Assembly (NCBI GenBank): GCA_021772595.1
Contig: JAJFLS010000211.1
Coordinates: 1-5,455, forward strand
Length of the DNA stretch: 5,455 bases
Source: Opitutales bacterium
GTDB taxonomy: Bacteria > Verrucomicrobiota > Verrucomicrobiia > Opitutales > Opitutaceae
Direction: 5' to 3'
Shown here: positions 1-5,455 of the stretch, one piece after another
Numbering within the stretch: the first letter of the stretch is position 1
How the letters are laid out: each line of letters begins with the position of its first letter
Program-made: the position numbers and the translations under genes
Notes under the pieces: generated by a model
What the model was told of the DNA's origin: nothing
Databases searched by the model: none
The model's input: only the letters and a program-made list of their open reading frames with translations

Positions 1-917
1 TCTATCCAAATGTGTTCGTTGCCATTAAAGAACACTGCCTGTCCTTCGTGCATGTTCATCGTCATGGTGGCCCCGAATCCTTTGATGGGAAGCGACCAAA
101 GCGTTTCGCCATTGGTGGCGTCGATCAGCGATATTCCCTCAGGTCTTTCCGGAGGCGAGTGTCCACCCCCTCGGCCTACGAGGATTACCGGTTTGCCGTC
201 GAGCTCGTGCAGTAGCGGGATGCAGGTCATGTTCGAGCCGCAACTTGTCCTCCAAACTAACTTGCCGGTTTTCATATCGAGCGCCTCGAGCTGCGTCCAG
301 AACTCGATAGAAGCGTTCGCGAATTCGTGCGAGAACTTCCCCTCCACGGTTGTAGGATAGATCTGATTTGTGAATACAAGTAACCCGTTGGATAGAAAGG
401 GTTGAGGTTTCCATGCCGACATCGAGCCGTTTTCCCAAAGGAACTTGCCGTCGAAATCATAGCAGGCGATCATGCCGGAGGAATTCAAGAAGCAAACGCG
501 TTCACCATCGGTGACGGGCGAGGGTGCGGAGCTGTCCCCAAAACATCCTGACAGACGCGACGGATGCCGGCCGGGCATGTCACGCTTCCAGAGTATTTCC
601 CCGGTATTGGCATCGCAACAATAGGCGACCGTATCCTTCCCCGTCGCGGAGTCCGATTGAACTGGCTTCATAGTTGTGAAGAAGAGGCGATCTCCCCAAA
701 CCGTGACAGTGCTTTGGCCGGTTTCCGGCAGGGTGATTTTCCAGCGAATGTTTTCGTCTCGCGTAACGCTCCACTCCGTTGGGGCCTCTCCGTCGATTTG
801 AAAATTGCCGTTGGGGCCTGGACCTTGCGACCAATTGGATTCGGATTGAGCGGCGAGACAAACGGCTCCGCAAAGAGCGACCAGCGCGGCGGTTATGCGT
901 TGAGAGACAGGAGTCAT
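1..917 (-). CDS. PQQ-like beta-propeller repeat protein, secreted, 3' end cut off by the window
   Basis: The frame stays open from an ATG at 915-917 to the left edge (305 codons, no stop), so this is the N-terminal part of a longer gene. The first 24 residues form a signal peptide: Arg7, then the hydrophobic run ITAALVALCGAVCLAA, with likely cleavage after Ala23. The mature protein opens with NWSQGPGPNGNF (28-39), a variant of the 'W.QFRGPNG' start usual in these propellers, then IRWKITLPETGQSTVTVWGDRLFF. Four blade-closing motifs of the A-x-D-x-x-T-G-x-x-x-W type lie at about 99-113, 151-164, 212-225 and 264-277. Family knowledge: such proteins are BamB/PQQ-dehydrogenase-like propellers, many of which bind no PQQ. 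No catalytic residues can be assigned here, so an enzyme role is open. It starts 43 bp after the DUF1552 gene and is probably co-transcribed with it. No Shine-Dalgarno is visible before the ATG. Blade 1 contains a vicinal Cys pair (100-101). Confidence 0.88.
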   Translation of the reverse strand, partial: MTPVSQRITAALVALCGAVCLAAQSESNWSQGPGPNGNFQIDGEAPTEWSVTRDENIRWKITLPETGQSTVTVWGDRLFFTTMKPVQSDSATGKDTVAYCCDANTGEILWKRDMPGRHPSRLSGCFGDSSAPSPVTDGERVCFLNSSGMIACYDFDGKFLWENGSMSAWKPQPFLSNGLLVFTNQIYPTTVEGKFSHEFANASIEFWTQLEALDMKTGKLVWRTSCGSNMTCIPLLHELDGKPVILVGRGGGHSPPERPEGISLIDATNGETLWSLPIKGFGATMTMNMHEGQAVFFNGNEHIWI

Positions 918-960
918 ATATAGGAATCTAGGTTTTAAAATGGAGTAAAGCGAGTATCGA

Positions 961-2277
961 TCAGCCCAGCAACTCAGAGAGCGTGCCGGTACTATCGGAG
1001 AACGACTCCAGTGGAGCGTCGAGCTGTTGCAGCATAGTCAGGAGCAGATTCGACATCGGCGTGTCGTCGCCATAACGCAAATACTGGCCGTGACGCAGCC
1101 CAAGCTTTTTGCCGCCCGCCAGAATGAGCGGATAGTTTATATTTTGGTGCGTATTGCTATTGCTGCTACCGTAAAGCACGAGGGTCCGATCCAATAGCGA
1201 TTCCCCGCCTTCGGAGGTGATTTTCAAACGGTTGAGGAATCGGCTGAACTGCTGCGATAAAAATTGATCGAAGCGACCGAGCTGCTCGTATCCATCTTTC
1301 TTGTCAACATCGTGAGCCAGACCATGCCAGTTGCCCGCCAAACCGAGGTAAGAAGGAAACTTGTTGGCGATTGATGTAGCCCCTGAAACCTGGCCGAGCA
1401 TATAGGTGGCCACCCGAGCGCTGTCCGTCTGGAAAGCCAGGAACATCAGATCGTACATCGTGCGAATGTACTCTTCGGGACCCTCGGGCGATGCGTCCAA
1501 GGAAATTGATTCGGGGTCTACGTTCGGCTTTGGGATTCCCAGCCAGTCCTGCGAACGCTCGACGCTTTGCTCGACCGACCGGACAGCAGTCAGGTATTCG
1601 TCGAACTTTTCCTGGTCTCGTTTGCCAAGTCGACGCTCGAGAGACTTCGATTGCTCAAGCAGGAGATCCAGCATGCTTCCGGAATTTTTCAATTGCTGGG
1701 CAGTTGCTTGGTCGCTTTGCCCGAAGAGCCGGTCGAAAACCTGTCTCGGGGCCGACAACGCCGGGATCGGCCGGCCTTCGCGCGAGAACGACAAGGTCCG
1801 CGATCGGGTCGGCTGACCGACGCCACCGTCGCTGGAAAGCGTGAGGGAAGGAAAGCGCGTTTCGCCGCCAATCTGCATCGCGGCGAGCTGGTCCATGGAA
1901 ACCAGGTTCTTATAGTCGCTTCCGAATTTCGCTCCTGTCAAAAAGATATCGCCCGTGTCGTGACCGCCCATCTTGCGCCCGTTCGGATGCGACAAGCCGC
2001 CGATAAACGTCAGGTCGTCGCACAGCGATTCTAGCGATGCGTGCGTCCTGGAGAGCTGGAAATCGCACCCCTCGCCCGAGGGAAACCAATGCCACTCTTT
2101 GAGTTCATGATCCGCCGGAGGCAGGCTGACCCCAAAAGGGAAAAATACGGAGCAGACCCTGCGCGGCAACGCTTTTGGAGAAGCGCCTAGACTCATGCTT
2201 TCGAAAAAAGGTAACGCGAGCGTTGCTCCCACTGAGCGGAGGAATGTTCGACGATCGATATGCCACGATTTTTTCAT
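961..2277 (-). CDS. DUF1552 (HXXSHH family) protein with Tat signal
   Basis: A complete gene of 438 residues, a typical length for DUF1552 proteins. The N terminus is a twin-arginine signal, DRRTFLRS at 8-15 followed by the hydrophobic stretch VGATLALPFF, so the protein should be exported folded. Family-like segments in order are: RRVCSVFFPFGVSLPP (39-54); GLSHPNG then GGHDTGDIFLTGA (104-116); a charged helical middle with QSKSLERRLGKRDQEKFDEYL; MFLAFQTDSARVATYMLGQ; NWHGLAHD around 316-323; YGSSNSNTHQNINYP (369-383); and a C-terminal NLLLTMLQQLD. The signature that names the family, H-x-x-S-H-H, appears here as HGLAHD. From memory the family is related to DUF1501 and the alkaline phosphatase/sulfatase fold, but its activity is unknown; I infer a metal-dependent or redox-partner role only weakly. 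The gene starts 20 bp after the DUF1592 gene, and paired DUF1592-DUF1552 genes are a recurrent arrangement. The ATG at 2275-2277 is supported by an AGGA ribosome site 6 nt upstream. Confidence 0.95.
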   Translation of the reverse strand: MKKSWHIDRRTFLRSVGATLALPFFESMSLGASPKALPRRVCSVFFPFGVSLPPADHELKEWHWFPSGEGCDFQLSRTHASLESLCDDLTFIGGLSHPNGRKMGGHDTGDIFLTGAKFGSDYKNLVSMDQLAAMQIGGETRFPSLTLSSDGGVGQPTRSRTLSFSREGRPIPALSAPRQVFDRLFGQSDQATAQQLKNSGSMLDLLLEQSKSLERRLGKRDQEKFDEYLTAVRSVEQSVERSQDWLGIPKPNVDPESISLDASPEGPEEYIRTMYDLMFLAFQTDSARVATYMLGQVSGATSIANKFPSYLGLAGNWHGLAHDVDKKDGYEQLGRFDQFLSQQFSRFLNRLKITSEGGESLLDRTLVLYGSSNSNTHQNINYPLILAGGKKLGLRHGQYLRYGDDTPMSNLLLTMLQQLDAPLESFSDSTGTLSELLG

Positions 2278-2283
2278 AAAATG

Positions 2284-2287
2284 TCCT
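2284..2287 (-). promoter_or_regulatory. Shine-Dalgarno site of the DUF1552 gene
   Basis: On the minus strand the sequence reads AACAGGACATTTTATG. The AGGA core lies 6 nt before the ATG, within the 20-bp gap after the DUF1592 stop codon. This supports the chosen start and translation from a shared transcript. It is the only clear ribosome site among the three genes. Confidence 0.7.
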
Positions 2288-2297
2288 GTTAAAAAGA

Positions 2298-4766
2298 TTA
2301 CTTGGTTTGAAACGGTTCGCTGCGAGCGATCGCGATGACGAGCTCGCTAAGCCGATAATCGCGCTTCGTGAAATCTTCGGCGAGCGACTCGACGGTGGCG
2401 TTGTCCCCAAGTTCCAACGACCGGCCGAGACTGTACGACAGAAGCTTGGCCGTCAGCGCTTCGGCAAATCGTTTCCGCTCGTTCTCGAGAAGATACGACT
2501 TCAGGTCCTCGATCCCACCGATTTCATGCCCGTTCGGCAGCGTGGCGCTGGACTCGACCGGCGACTCGCTGGAAGCGCCCTCTTTCCCTATACTGAGAAT
2601 GCGATCCCGCCATTGGCCCACAGCGTCGAAATTCTCCAGAGCAATCCCCCAAGGGTCAATGCCTTCGTGGCAGTCGTAGCACGATTCCTTATTGCGATGG
2701 AGTTCAAGCTGTTCCTTAGTCGACAGACCCTCGAATTTCGCGTCTGCGGAATTAAGGGCAGGCACGTCGGGCGGTGGCGGCGGCGGCGGATCATCGAGCA
2801 ATCGGTCGAGCAACCAAACCGCTCGCCGAATCGGGTGCGAATCTTCGCCGGTCGAATTTCCGAGCAGCACGCTGCCGTGAGTCAACACGCCGCCTCTGCG
2901 GTATTCGGAACGCAACGACACGCGTTCGAATTCCGTCCCCTTCGGGCCGGGAATTCCATAGTGCTTGGCAAGCCGCCTGTTCAGCATCGCGAAATCGGAA
3001 TCGATCAAATTCAGGCAGCTAAGATCCTCGTACAAAAGCTCCGCCATGAATCGCTGTGTTTCTTGGAGCATATCCGATTTAAGCCTGATGTCGAAATCCG
3101 GATAGTATTCAGGATTCACTGCCACGCGATCGATGCTGGAGAGTCCAAGCCATTGATCGGTGAAATTCTCGACAAAGGCCCGCGAGCGCGAGTCAGCGAG
3201 CATTGCTCGCACCTTTTTCTCAAGCGTAGCGGGCTCGCGCAGACGACCCTCACTCGCCAATTGAAGCAGCGCTTCATCCGGCATTGAGCTCCAAAGGAAA
3301 TAGGACAAACGCGTAGCGAGCTCGAAGTCTGTTAAAGACTGGCGGCCGGACGCGTCTTCTTTCAGTTCCACGAGATAGAGAAAATCCGGCGAGATCAGAA
3401 CCATGGCCAGCGCGTCGCGCATGGCGTCTTCGGAGGATGCGGTGTCAGGTCGAATCTCATTGAAATAAGACACTACCGGATCGATGTCGTCGTTCGTGAC
3501 GGGGCGACGATAAGCGCGCTCCATGAAGCGCCCTATGACTTTGCGGGCATAGACGCTTTCGTCTTCTTCCTGATCGGATGGAAACAGAATCCTGGTGTGT
3601 GTAGCGGGAGGCCAGTTCTCGTAAATTGGGCCTTCGAATTCGAGCGAATCGATCGCAATCAACGGCTCGATCGGGGCGGGGGCATCCGGGTTTTCTTTCT
3701 TTTGCCGCTTCCTTTTAAGCACTTTCTCGACACTCGATAGCGATTCGTCATCGTTATATATATTGTGAACAGTGACGCGGAGACCCTCATATTTGGCTCT
3801 TTCGCCAGGCAATGGGAATTCATCGATGCGTCCCCGAAACTCGAATGTCTGCGGCGTGTCCGGCGACGCTGTCACATCTGCTTCGCCAATCGCTCGATCT
3901 TGGAAATGCTTGTCGGTTCTTGTCCCGAGGGTGACGCGCATTCGAGGAAATCCTTCGCCCTCGGGCACGATGGCGCTAGCGCGCACTCGAACCCGCACCT
4001 CTCCTTCGCTTGGGTACTCCATCACTCGGGCTAGGAACTTCGCTTCGTCGCCTATTCGGTCGGACAGGGTGACGTGCAGCTCTTTGCCTTTTGCGTTTTC
4101 TTCGGTGTAGTGTTTGAACACCTGCGGAGGAGGACCGGTAACAATCGCCTTGCTCAATGCGTAGCGGGCGCTCTTCAAATAATACTCGAACTGCAAGGGC
4201 GACATGCCCAGCGCCGCGCCATTGTTCATAAACCCTTCCGGCGATGTGGATTCGGGCGGCAAATCGTTGGCGAACTCGAGATCCAGGCCTAGCAGATCGC
4301 GCAAGGTGTTGTTGTATTCGTAGCGGCTAAGACGCCTCAATACGACTTGACCGCCCGTGCTGCGCTTCACTTCAATCGCCCGGTCAATCGCTTTGGTCAC
4401 CCACTTGACCACTGCTTGGCGCTCCTGGCGCTCCGGTTGCCGTTCTTCCTCTGGCGGCATATCACCGAGGTTAAGCATGTCGAGCACGTCATGCCAAGTT
4501 TCCGCATCCACGCCATTGACAAGGTCTATATCCAATTTGTCGAGACGCAGGCGGGCCTTGGATTTTTTGGGGCCGTGGCAGCGAATGCAATACTCCTCCA
4601 GAACGGGCAACACATCCTGATGAAACTCCGCAGCCACATCATCAGCTAGGTCCGTTGCCTTGGTCGATTGCGAACAAAATCCGCAACTAGCCAGAGCGAA
4701 GCTACAGCGAGCAAGAATGCTAATTTTATTTCTGTGCCAATTTGAAACTGAAATGGAGTTGGTCAT
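2298..4766 (-). CDS. DUF1592 domain-containing dihaem cytochrome c-like protein (PSCyt1-PSD3-PSD5-PSD4-PSCyt3-PSD2)
   Basis: An 822-residue protein with the full domain order of the planctomycete-type DUF1592 family. Numbering from the ATG: an export signal over about 1-38; a PSCyt1 cytochrome domain with CIRCH at 60-64 and a likely distal haem ligand Met103 in GDMPPEEE; PSD3/DUF1587 at 143-206 (RLSRYEYNNTLRDLLGLD); a region rich in predicted strands at 216-400, possibly a beta-sandwich; PSD5/DUF1595 at about 405-465 (RFMERAYRRPV); PSD4/DUF1592 at about 475-605 (LISPDFLY, ATRLSYFLWSSMPDE, FTDQWLGL); PSCyt3/DUF1588 at about 625-725 (RRGGVLTHGSVLLGNS, seven prolines at 660-666, then CYDCH at 696-700 in a GIDPWGIALENFDAVGQWR context); and PSD2/DUF1585 at about 745-820 (LLSYSLGRSLE). 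Two CxxCH sites imply covalent haem c and periplasmic or surface maturation. The reaction is unknown. The first gene of the cluster. Start choice: the frame is open to a TTG at 4776-4778 (four more residues), but the ATG at 4764-4766 is preferred; neither has a clear Shine-Dalgarno. The signal is weak and polar, with a possible lipobox LASC at 25-28. Confidence 0.95.
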   Translation of the reverse strand: MTNSISVSNWHRNKISILARCSFALASCGFCSQSTKATDLADDVAAEFHQDVLPVLEEYCIRCHGPKKSKARLRLDKLDIDLVNGVDAETWHDVLDMLNLGDMPPEEERQPERQERQAVVKWVTKAIDRAIEVKRSTGGQVVLRRLSRYEYNNTLRDLLGLDLEFANDLPPESTSPEGFMNNGAALGMSPLQFEYYLKSARYALSKAIVTGPPPQVFKHYTEENAKGKELHVTLSDRIGDEAKFLARVMEYPSEGEVRVRVRASAIVPEGEGFPRMRVTLGTRTDKHFQDRAIGEADVTASPDTPQTFEFRGRIDEFPLPGERAKYEGLRVTVHNIYNDDESLSSVEKVLKRKRQKKENPDAPAPIEPLIAIDSLEFEGPIYENWPPATHTRILFPSDQEEDESVYARKVIGRFMERAYRRPVTNDDIDPVVSYFNEIRPDTASSEDAMRDALAMVLISPDFLYLVELKEDASGRQSLTDFELATRLSYFLWSSMPDEALLQLASEGRLREPATLEKKVRAMLADSRSRAFVENFTDQWLGLSSIDRVAVNPEYYPDFDIRLKSDMLQETQRFMAELLYEDLSCLNLIDSDFAMLNRRLAKHYGIPGPKGTEFERVSLRSEYRRGGVLTHGSVLLGNSTGEDSHPIRRAVWLLDRLLDDPPPPPPPDVPALNSADAKFEGLSTKEQLELHRNKESCYDCHEGIDPWGIALENFDAVGQWRDRILSIGKEGASSESPVESSATLPNGHEIGGIEDLKSYLLENERKRFAEALTAKLLSYSLGRSLELGDNATVESLAEDFTKRDYRLSELVIAIARSEPFQTK

Positions 4767-4816
4767 ACAATGATACAAGACGGACGGCTTTGTTTGAAAT
4801 CCCTCGATACGAAGTT

Positions 4817-4822
4817 ATTATA
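4817..4822 (-). promoter_or_regulatory. Candidate -10 box (TATAAT) for the three-gene operon
   Basis: The minus strand contains a perfect TATAAT 50 nt upstream of the preferred ATG (4766), in an AT-rich stretch. Only weak -35 candidates lie at the right spacing: TTCTCG at 17 bp and TTTCTC at 18 bp. There is no TGn extension. The position suits a sigma-70-type promoter for the operon, but in AT-rich DNA such a hexamer can occur by chance. Confidence 0.35.
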
Positions 4823-5050
4823 TAGAAGATGCGGATTCGCGAGAAATCGAGACGCCAATGATTTGATGAATACATTACATCTTCCTCGCGATCGTTCGAA
4901 GTGGACATCGGCAGGCGGATAAAATTCAAACGCTATGAAAGTTATCTTCAATTATTTTTAATCCCCATTTTTCAAGGACAAAATACAGCCAAAAAATCAA
5001 GGATTCGCAATTGCATCCAAGAAACAATTTTCCGTTCATCTCTGAAACGA

Positions 5051-5074
5051 TCTGGCTTTAATGGCGTAGCCAGA
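5051..5074. repeat. Inverted repeat, 7-bp stem and 10-nt loop
   Basis: TCTGGCT at 5051-5057 pairs exactly with AGCCAGA at 5068-5074. No run of T follows on either strand, so a classical rho-independent terminator is unlikely. It marks the left side of the hairpin-rich segment. Confidence 0.45.
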
Positions 5075-5110
5075 GAGCGAACCTGAAAAACTTCGACCCA
5101 ACAAAAACAC

Positions 5111-5122
5111 GGGGCAAGCCCC
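5111..5122. repeat. Compact GC-rich hairpin GGGGCAAGCCCC
   Basis: GGGGC at 5111-5115 and GCCCC at 5118-5122 are exact complements around AA, giving a practical 4-bp stem with a CAAG loop. It is followed immediately by CCATGAGCGT, a 10-mer that recurs at 5205-5214. On the minus strand the hairpin is followed by GTGTTTTTGTTGGG, a T-containing tail, so it could act as a weak terminator for leftward transcription. Its stem is short for that. Confidence 0.4.
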
Positions 5123-5214
5123 ATGAGCGTTACCTTAAGCTGAAAGCGGCGGTTCGCCGATTGTAGGAGTCTGCTTGCCCGTTCTCCCGCACGCGGGATC
5201 AGGGCCATGAGCGT
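5121..5214. repeat. Direct repeat CCATGAGCGT (two copies)
   Basis: CCATGAGCGT occurs at 5121-5130 and again at 5205-5214, start-to-start distance 84 bp. Extending leftward, 5108-5130 and 5192-5214 agree at 17 of 23 positions, so both may derive from one ancestral module with a GC-rich hairpin in front. The second copy lies inside the segment that interrupts the left REP-like unit. Confidence 0.5.
5147..5159. repeat. Short hairpin CGGCG-GTT-CGCCG
   Basis: CGGCG at 5147-5151 pairs exactly with CGCCG at 5155-5159 around a three-base loop. It abuts the left arm of the REPIN-like element, which starts at 5160, so it may be part of the same repeat context. Confidence 0.4.
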
Positions 5215-5283
5215 GCCGAATGGCAGGCGATTATTTCCCTGTATTATGGCGAAGTAAATCGCCTGCAAACAGGCTCCTACAAT
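5160..5283. repeat. REPIN-like element: two inverted REP-like units, left unit interrupted
   Basis: The outer arms ATTGTAGGAGTCTGCTTGC (5160-5178) and GCAAACAGGCTCCTACAAT (5265-5283) are inverted copies matching at 17 of 19 positions. The inner arms GCAGGCGATT (5223-5232) and AATCGCCTGC (5257-5266) are exact complements around a 24-nt loop. Read on the minus strand, the right unit (5257-5283) is a compact REP-like sequence, TGTAGGAGCCTGTTTGCAGG followed by CGATT, with stem GCCTG/CAGGC. Its form recalls the GTAGGAGC...CTTGC...GCGA REP sequences of pseudomonads, from memory. The left unit would be the same if about 46 bp (5179-5224) were removed; that segment contains its own hairpin TCCCGC-AC-GCGGGA (5185-5198). 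Two facing REP units form a REPIN, a type mobilised in trans by RAYT transposases. No transposase is in the window. Genome-wide copy number is unknown. Confidence 0.65.
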
Positions 5284-5290
5284 GAAAGAC

Positions 5291-5308
5291 GCGCATTAAG
5301 TTTTGCGC
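5291..5308. repeat. Short inverted repeat GCGCA-N8-TGCGC
   Basis: GCGCA at 5291-5295 pairs with TGCGC at 5304-5308 around TTAAGTTT. The stem is only 5 bp and no T-run follows, so no role is assigned. It lies 7 bp right of the REPIN-like element. Confidence 0.3.
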
Positions 5309-5347
5309 TTATGGGGACAAGCTCCGAAGCATTCGAAATGTAGCGAC

Positions 5348-5361
5348 CGGAAGGCCTTCCG
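5348..5361. repeat. Perfect 14-bp palindrome CGGAAGGCCTTCCG
   Basis: The fourteen bases are self-complementary without a spacer. Flanking bases (C at 5347, A at 5362) do not extend it. It could be a dimeric protein binding site or part of a dispersed repeat; there is no nearby start codon in the window that it would obviously control. Confidence 0.5.
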
Positions 5362-5443
5362 AATTCCATGGATGGAGGTCTTTTCCTCATTCCCGTCACC
5401 GGATGCGGAAAGATCCCAACAGCCCGCCCTCGACCGTTTAAAT

Positions 5444-5455
5444 TACAACGTTGTA
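5444..5455. promoter_or_regulatory. 12-bp palindrome TACAACGTTGTA, possible LacI-family operator
   Basis: A perfect palindrome with AACGTT at its centre ends exactly at the window edge and may extend further. LacI/GalR-family operators typically are palindromes with a central CG such as AACGTT, so this is a plausible operator. It lies about 680 bp from the operon start, so it more likely serves a gene beyond the right edge. Chance occurrence cannot be excluded. Confidence 0.35.

Larger units (their letters stand above)
4767..5455. other. Non-coding region upstream of the operon
   Basis: About 690 bp with no supportable gene. Short open frames on both strands lack recognisable domains, ribosome sites or convincing composition. 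The left part (about 4767-5040) is AT-rich and would contain the operon promoter and leader. The right part (about 5050-5455) is richer in GC and crowded with hairpins and palindromes, listed separately, which suggests dispersed non-coding repeats instead of protein-coding DNA. No tRNA, rRNA or recognisable riboswitch was seen. A gene beyond the right edge could share this region for its own control. Confidence 0.75.

Noticed and set aside
2769..2789. Seven consecutive prolines in the DUF1592 protein
   Set aside because: A proline run followed by a V-P-A-L-like segment before the second haem site is a normal feature of the PSCyt3/DUF1588 domain, so it is not novel.
2307..3287. A 326-codon open frame on the plus strand, antisense to the DUF1592 gene
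   Set aside because: It lies wholly opposite a clearly conserved gene, has no recognisable domain, and is a composition effect of the codon use on the other strand.
4766..4778. TTG start at 4778 for the DUF1592 gene
   Set aside because: It adds only four residues (Y, H and C after the initiator) and has no ribosome site; the ATG at 4766 is the simpler choice, although neither is proven.
4901..5086. A 61-codon plus-strand open frame in the upstream region
   Set aside because: It has no ribosome site or known motif and sits in AT-rich non-coding sequence.
5111..5122. Strong rho-independent terminator
   Set aside because: The effective stem is about 4 bp and the following minus-strand T tract is interrupted by G; it is kept only as a hairpin.
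4972..5268. A 98-codon minus-strand open frame across the hairpin-rich region
   Set aside because: It runs through the REPIN-like element and several hairpins, shows no domain or ribosome site, and is best explained as chance translation of repeat DNA.
5160..5283. CRISPR array
   Set aside because: Repeats are inverted rather than regularly spaced direct repeats, there are only two units, and no cas genes are present.

Overview
The window carries three genes, all on the minus strand and tightly spaced (20 and 43 bp gaps), preceded by about 690 bp of non-coding DNA. The gene families point to the PVC superphylum, either Planctomycetota or Verrucomicrobiota. The first gene is built from the PSCyt/PSD domains first described in planctomycetes. 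The second is a DUF1552 protein. Both families also occur in Acidobacteria and Myxococcota, so the phylum is an inference.

In transcription order (right to left) the genes are: (1) 4766-2298, a large DUF1592-type multidomain protein with two CxxCH haem c sites; (2) 2277-961, a DUF1552 protein with a twin-arginine signal; (3) 917 to beyond the left edge, a PQQ-like beta-propeller protein with a signal peptide, of which 305 residues are visible. All three look exported. Together they suggest a periplasmic or cell-surface redox module: a dihaem electron carrier or oxidase, a Tat-exported possible hydrolase-like partner, and a propeller. The substrate is unknown and nothing in the window identifies it.

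Positions 4767-5455 contain no convincing gene. The part next to the operon (about 4767-5040) is AT-rich and holds a candidate promoter with a perfect TATAAT box. The part from about 5050 to 5455 is dense in palindromes. It includes a REPIN-like pair of inverted repeats (5160-5283), whose left copy appears to be interrupted by about 46 bp, a 14-bp perfect palindrome (5348-5361), and a 12-bp palindrome with a central CG (5444-5455) at the right edge that resembles a LacI-family operator.

The cassette is a recognised but functionally uncharacterised family pairing, not a clearly new system. The most distinctive features are the altered HxxSHH signature in the DUF1552 protein and the interrupted REPIN-like element.
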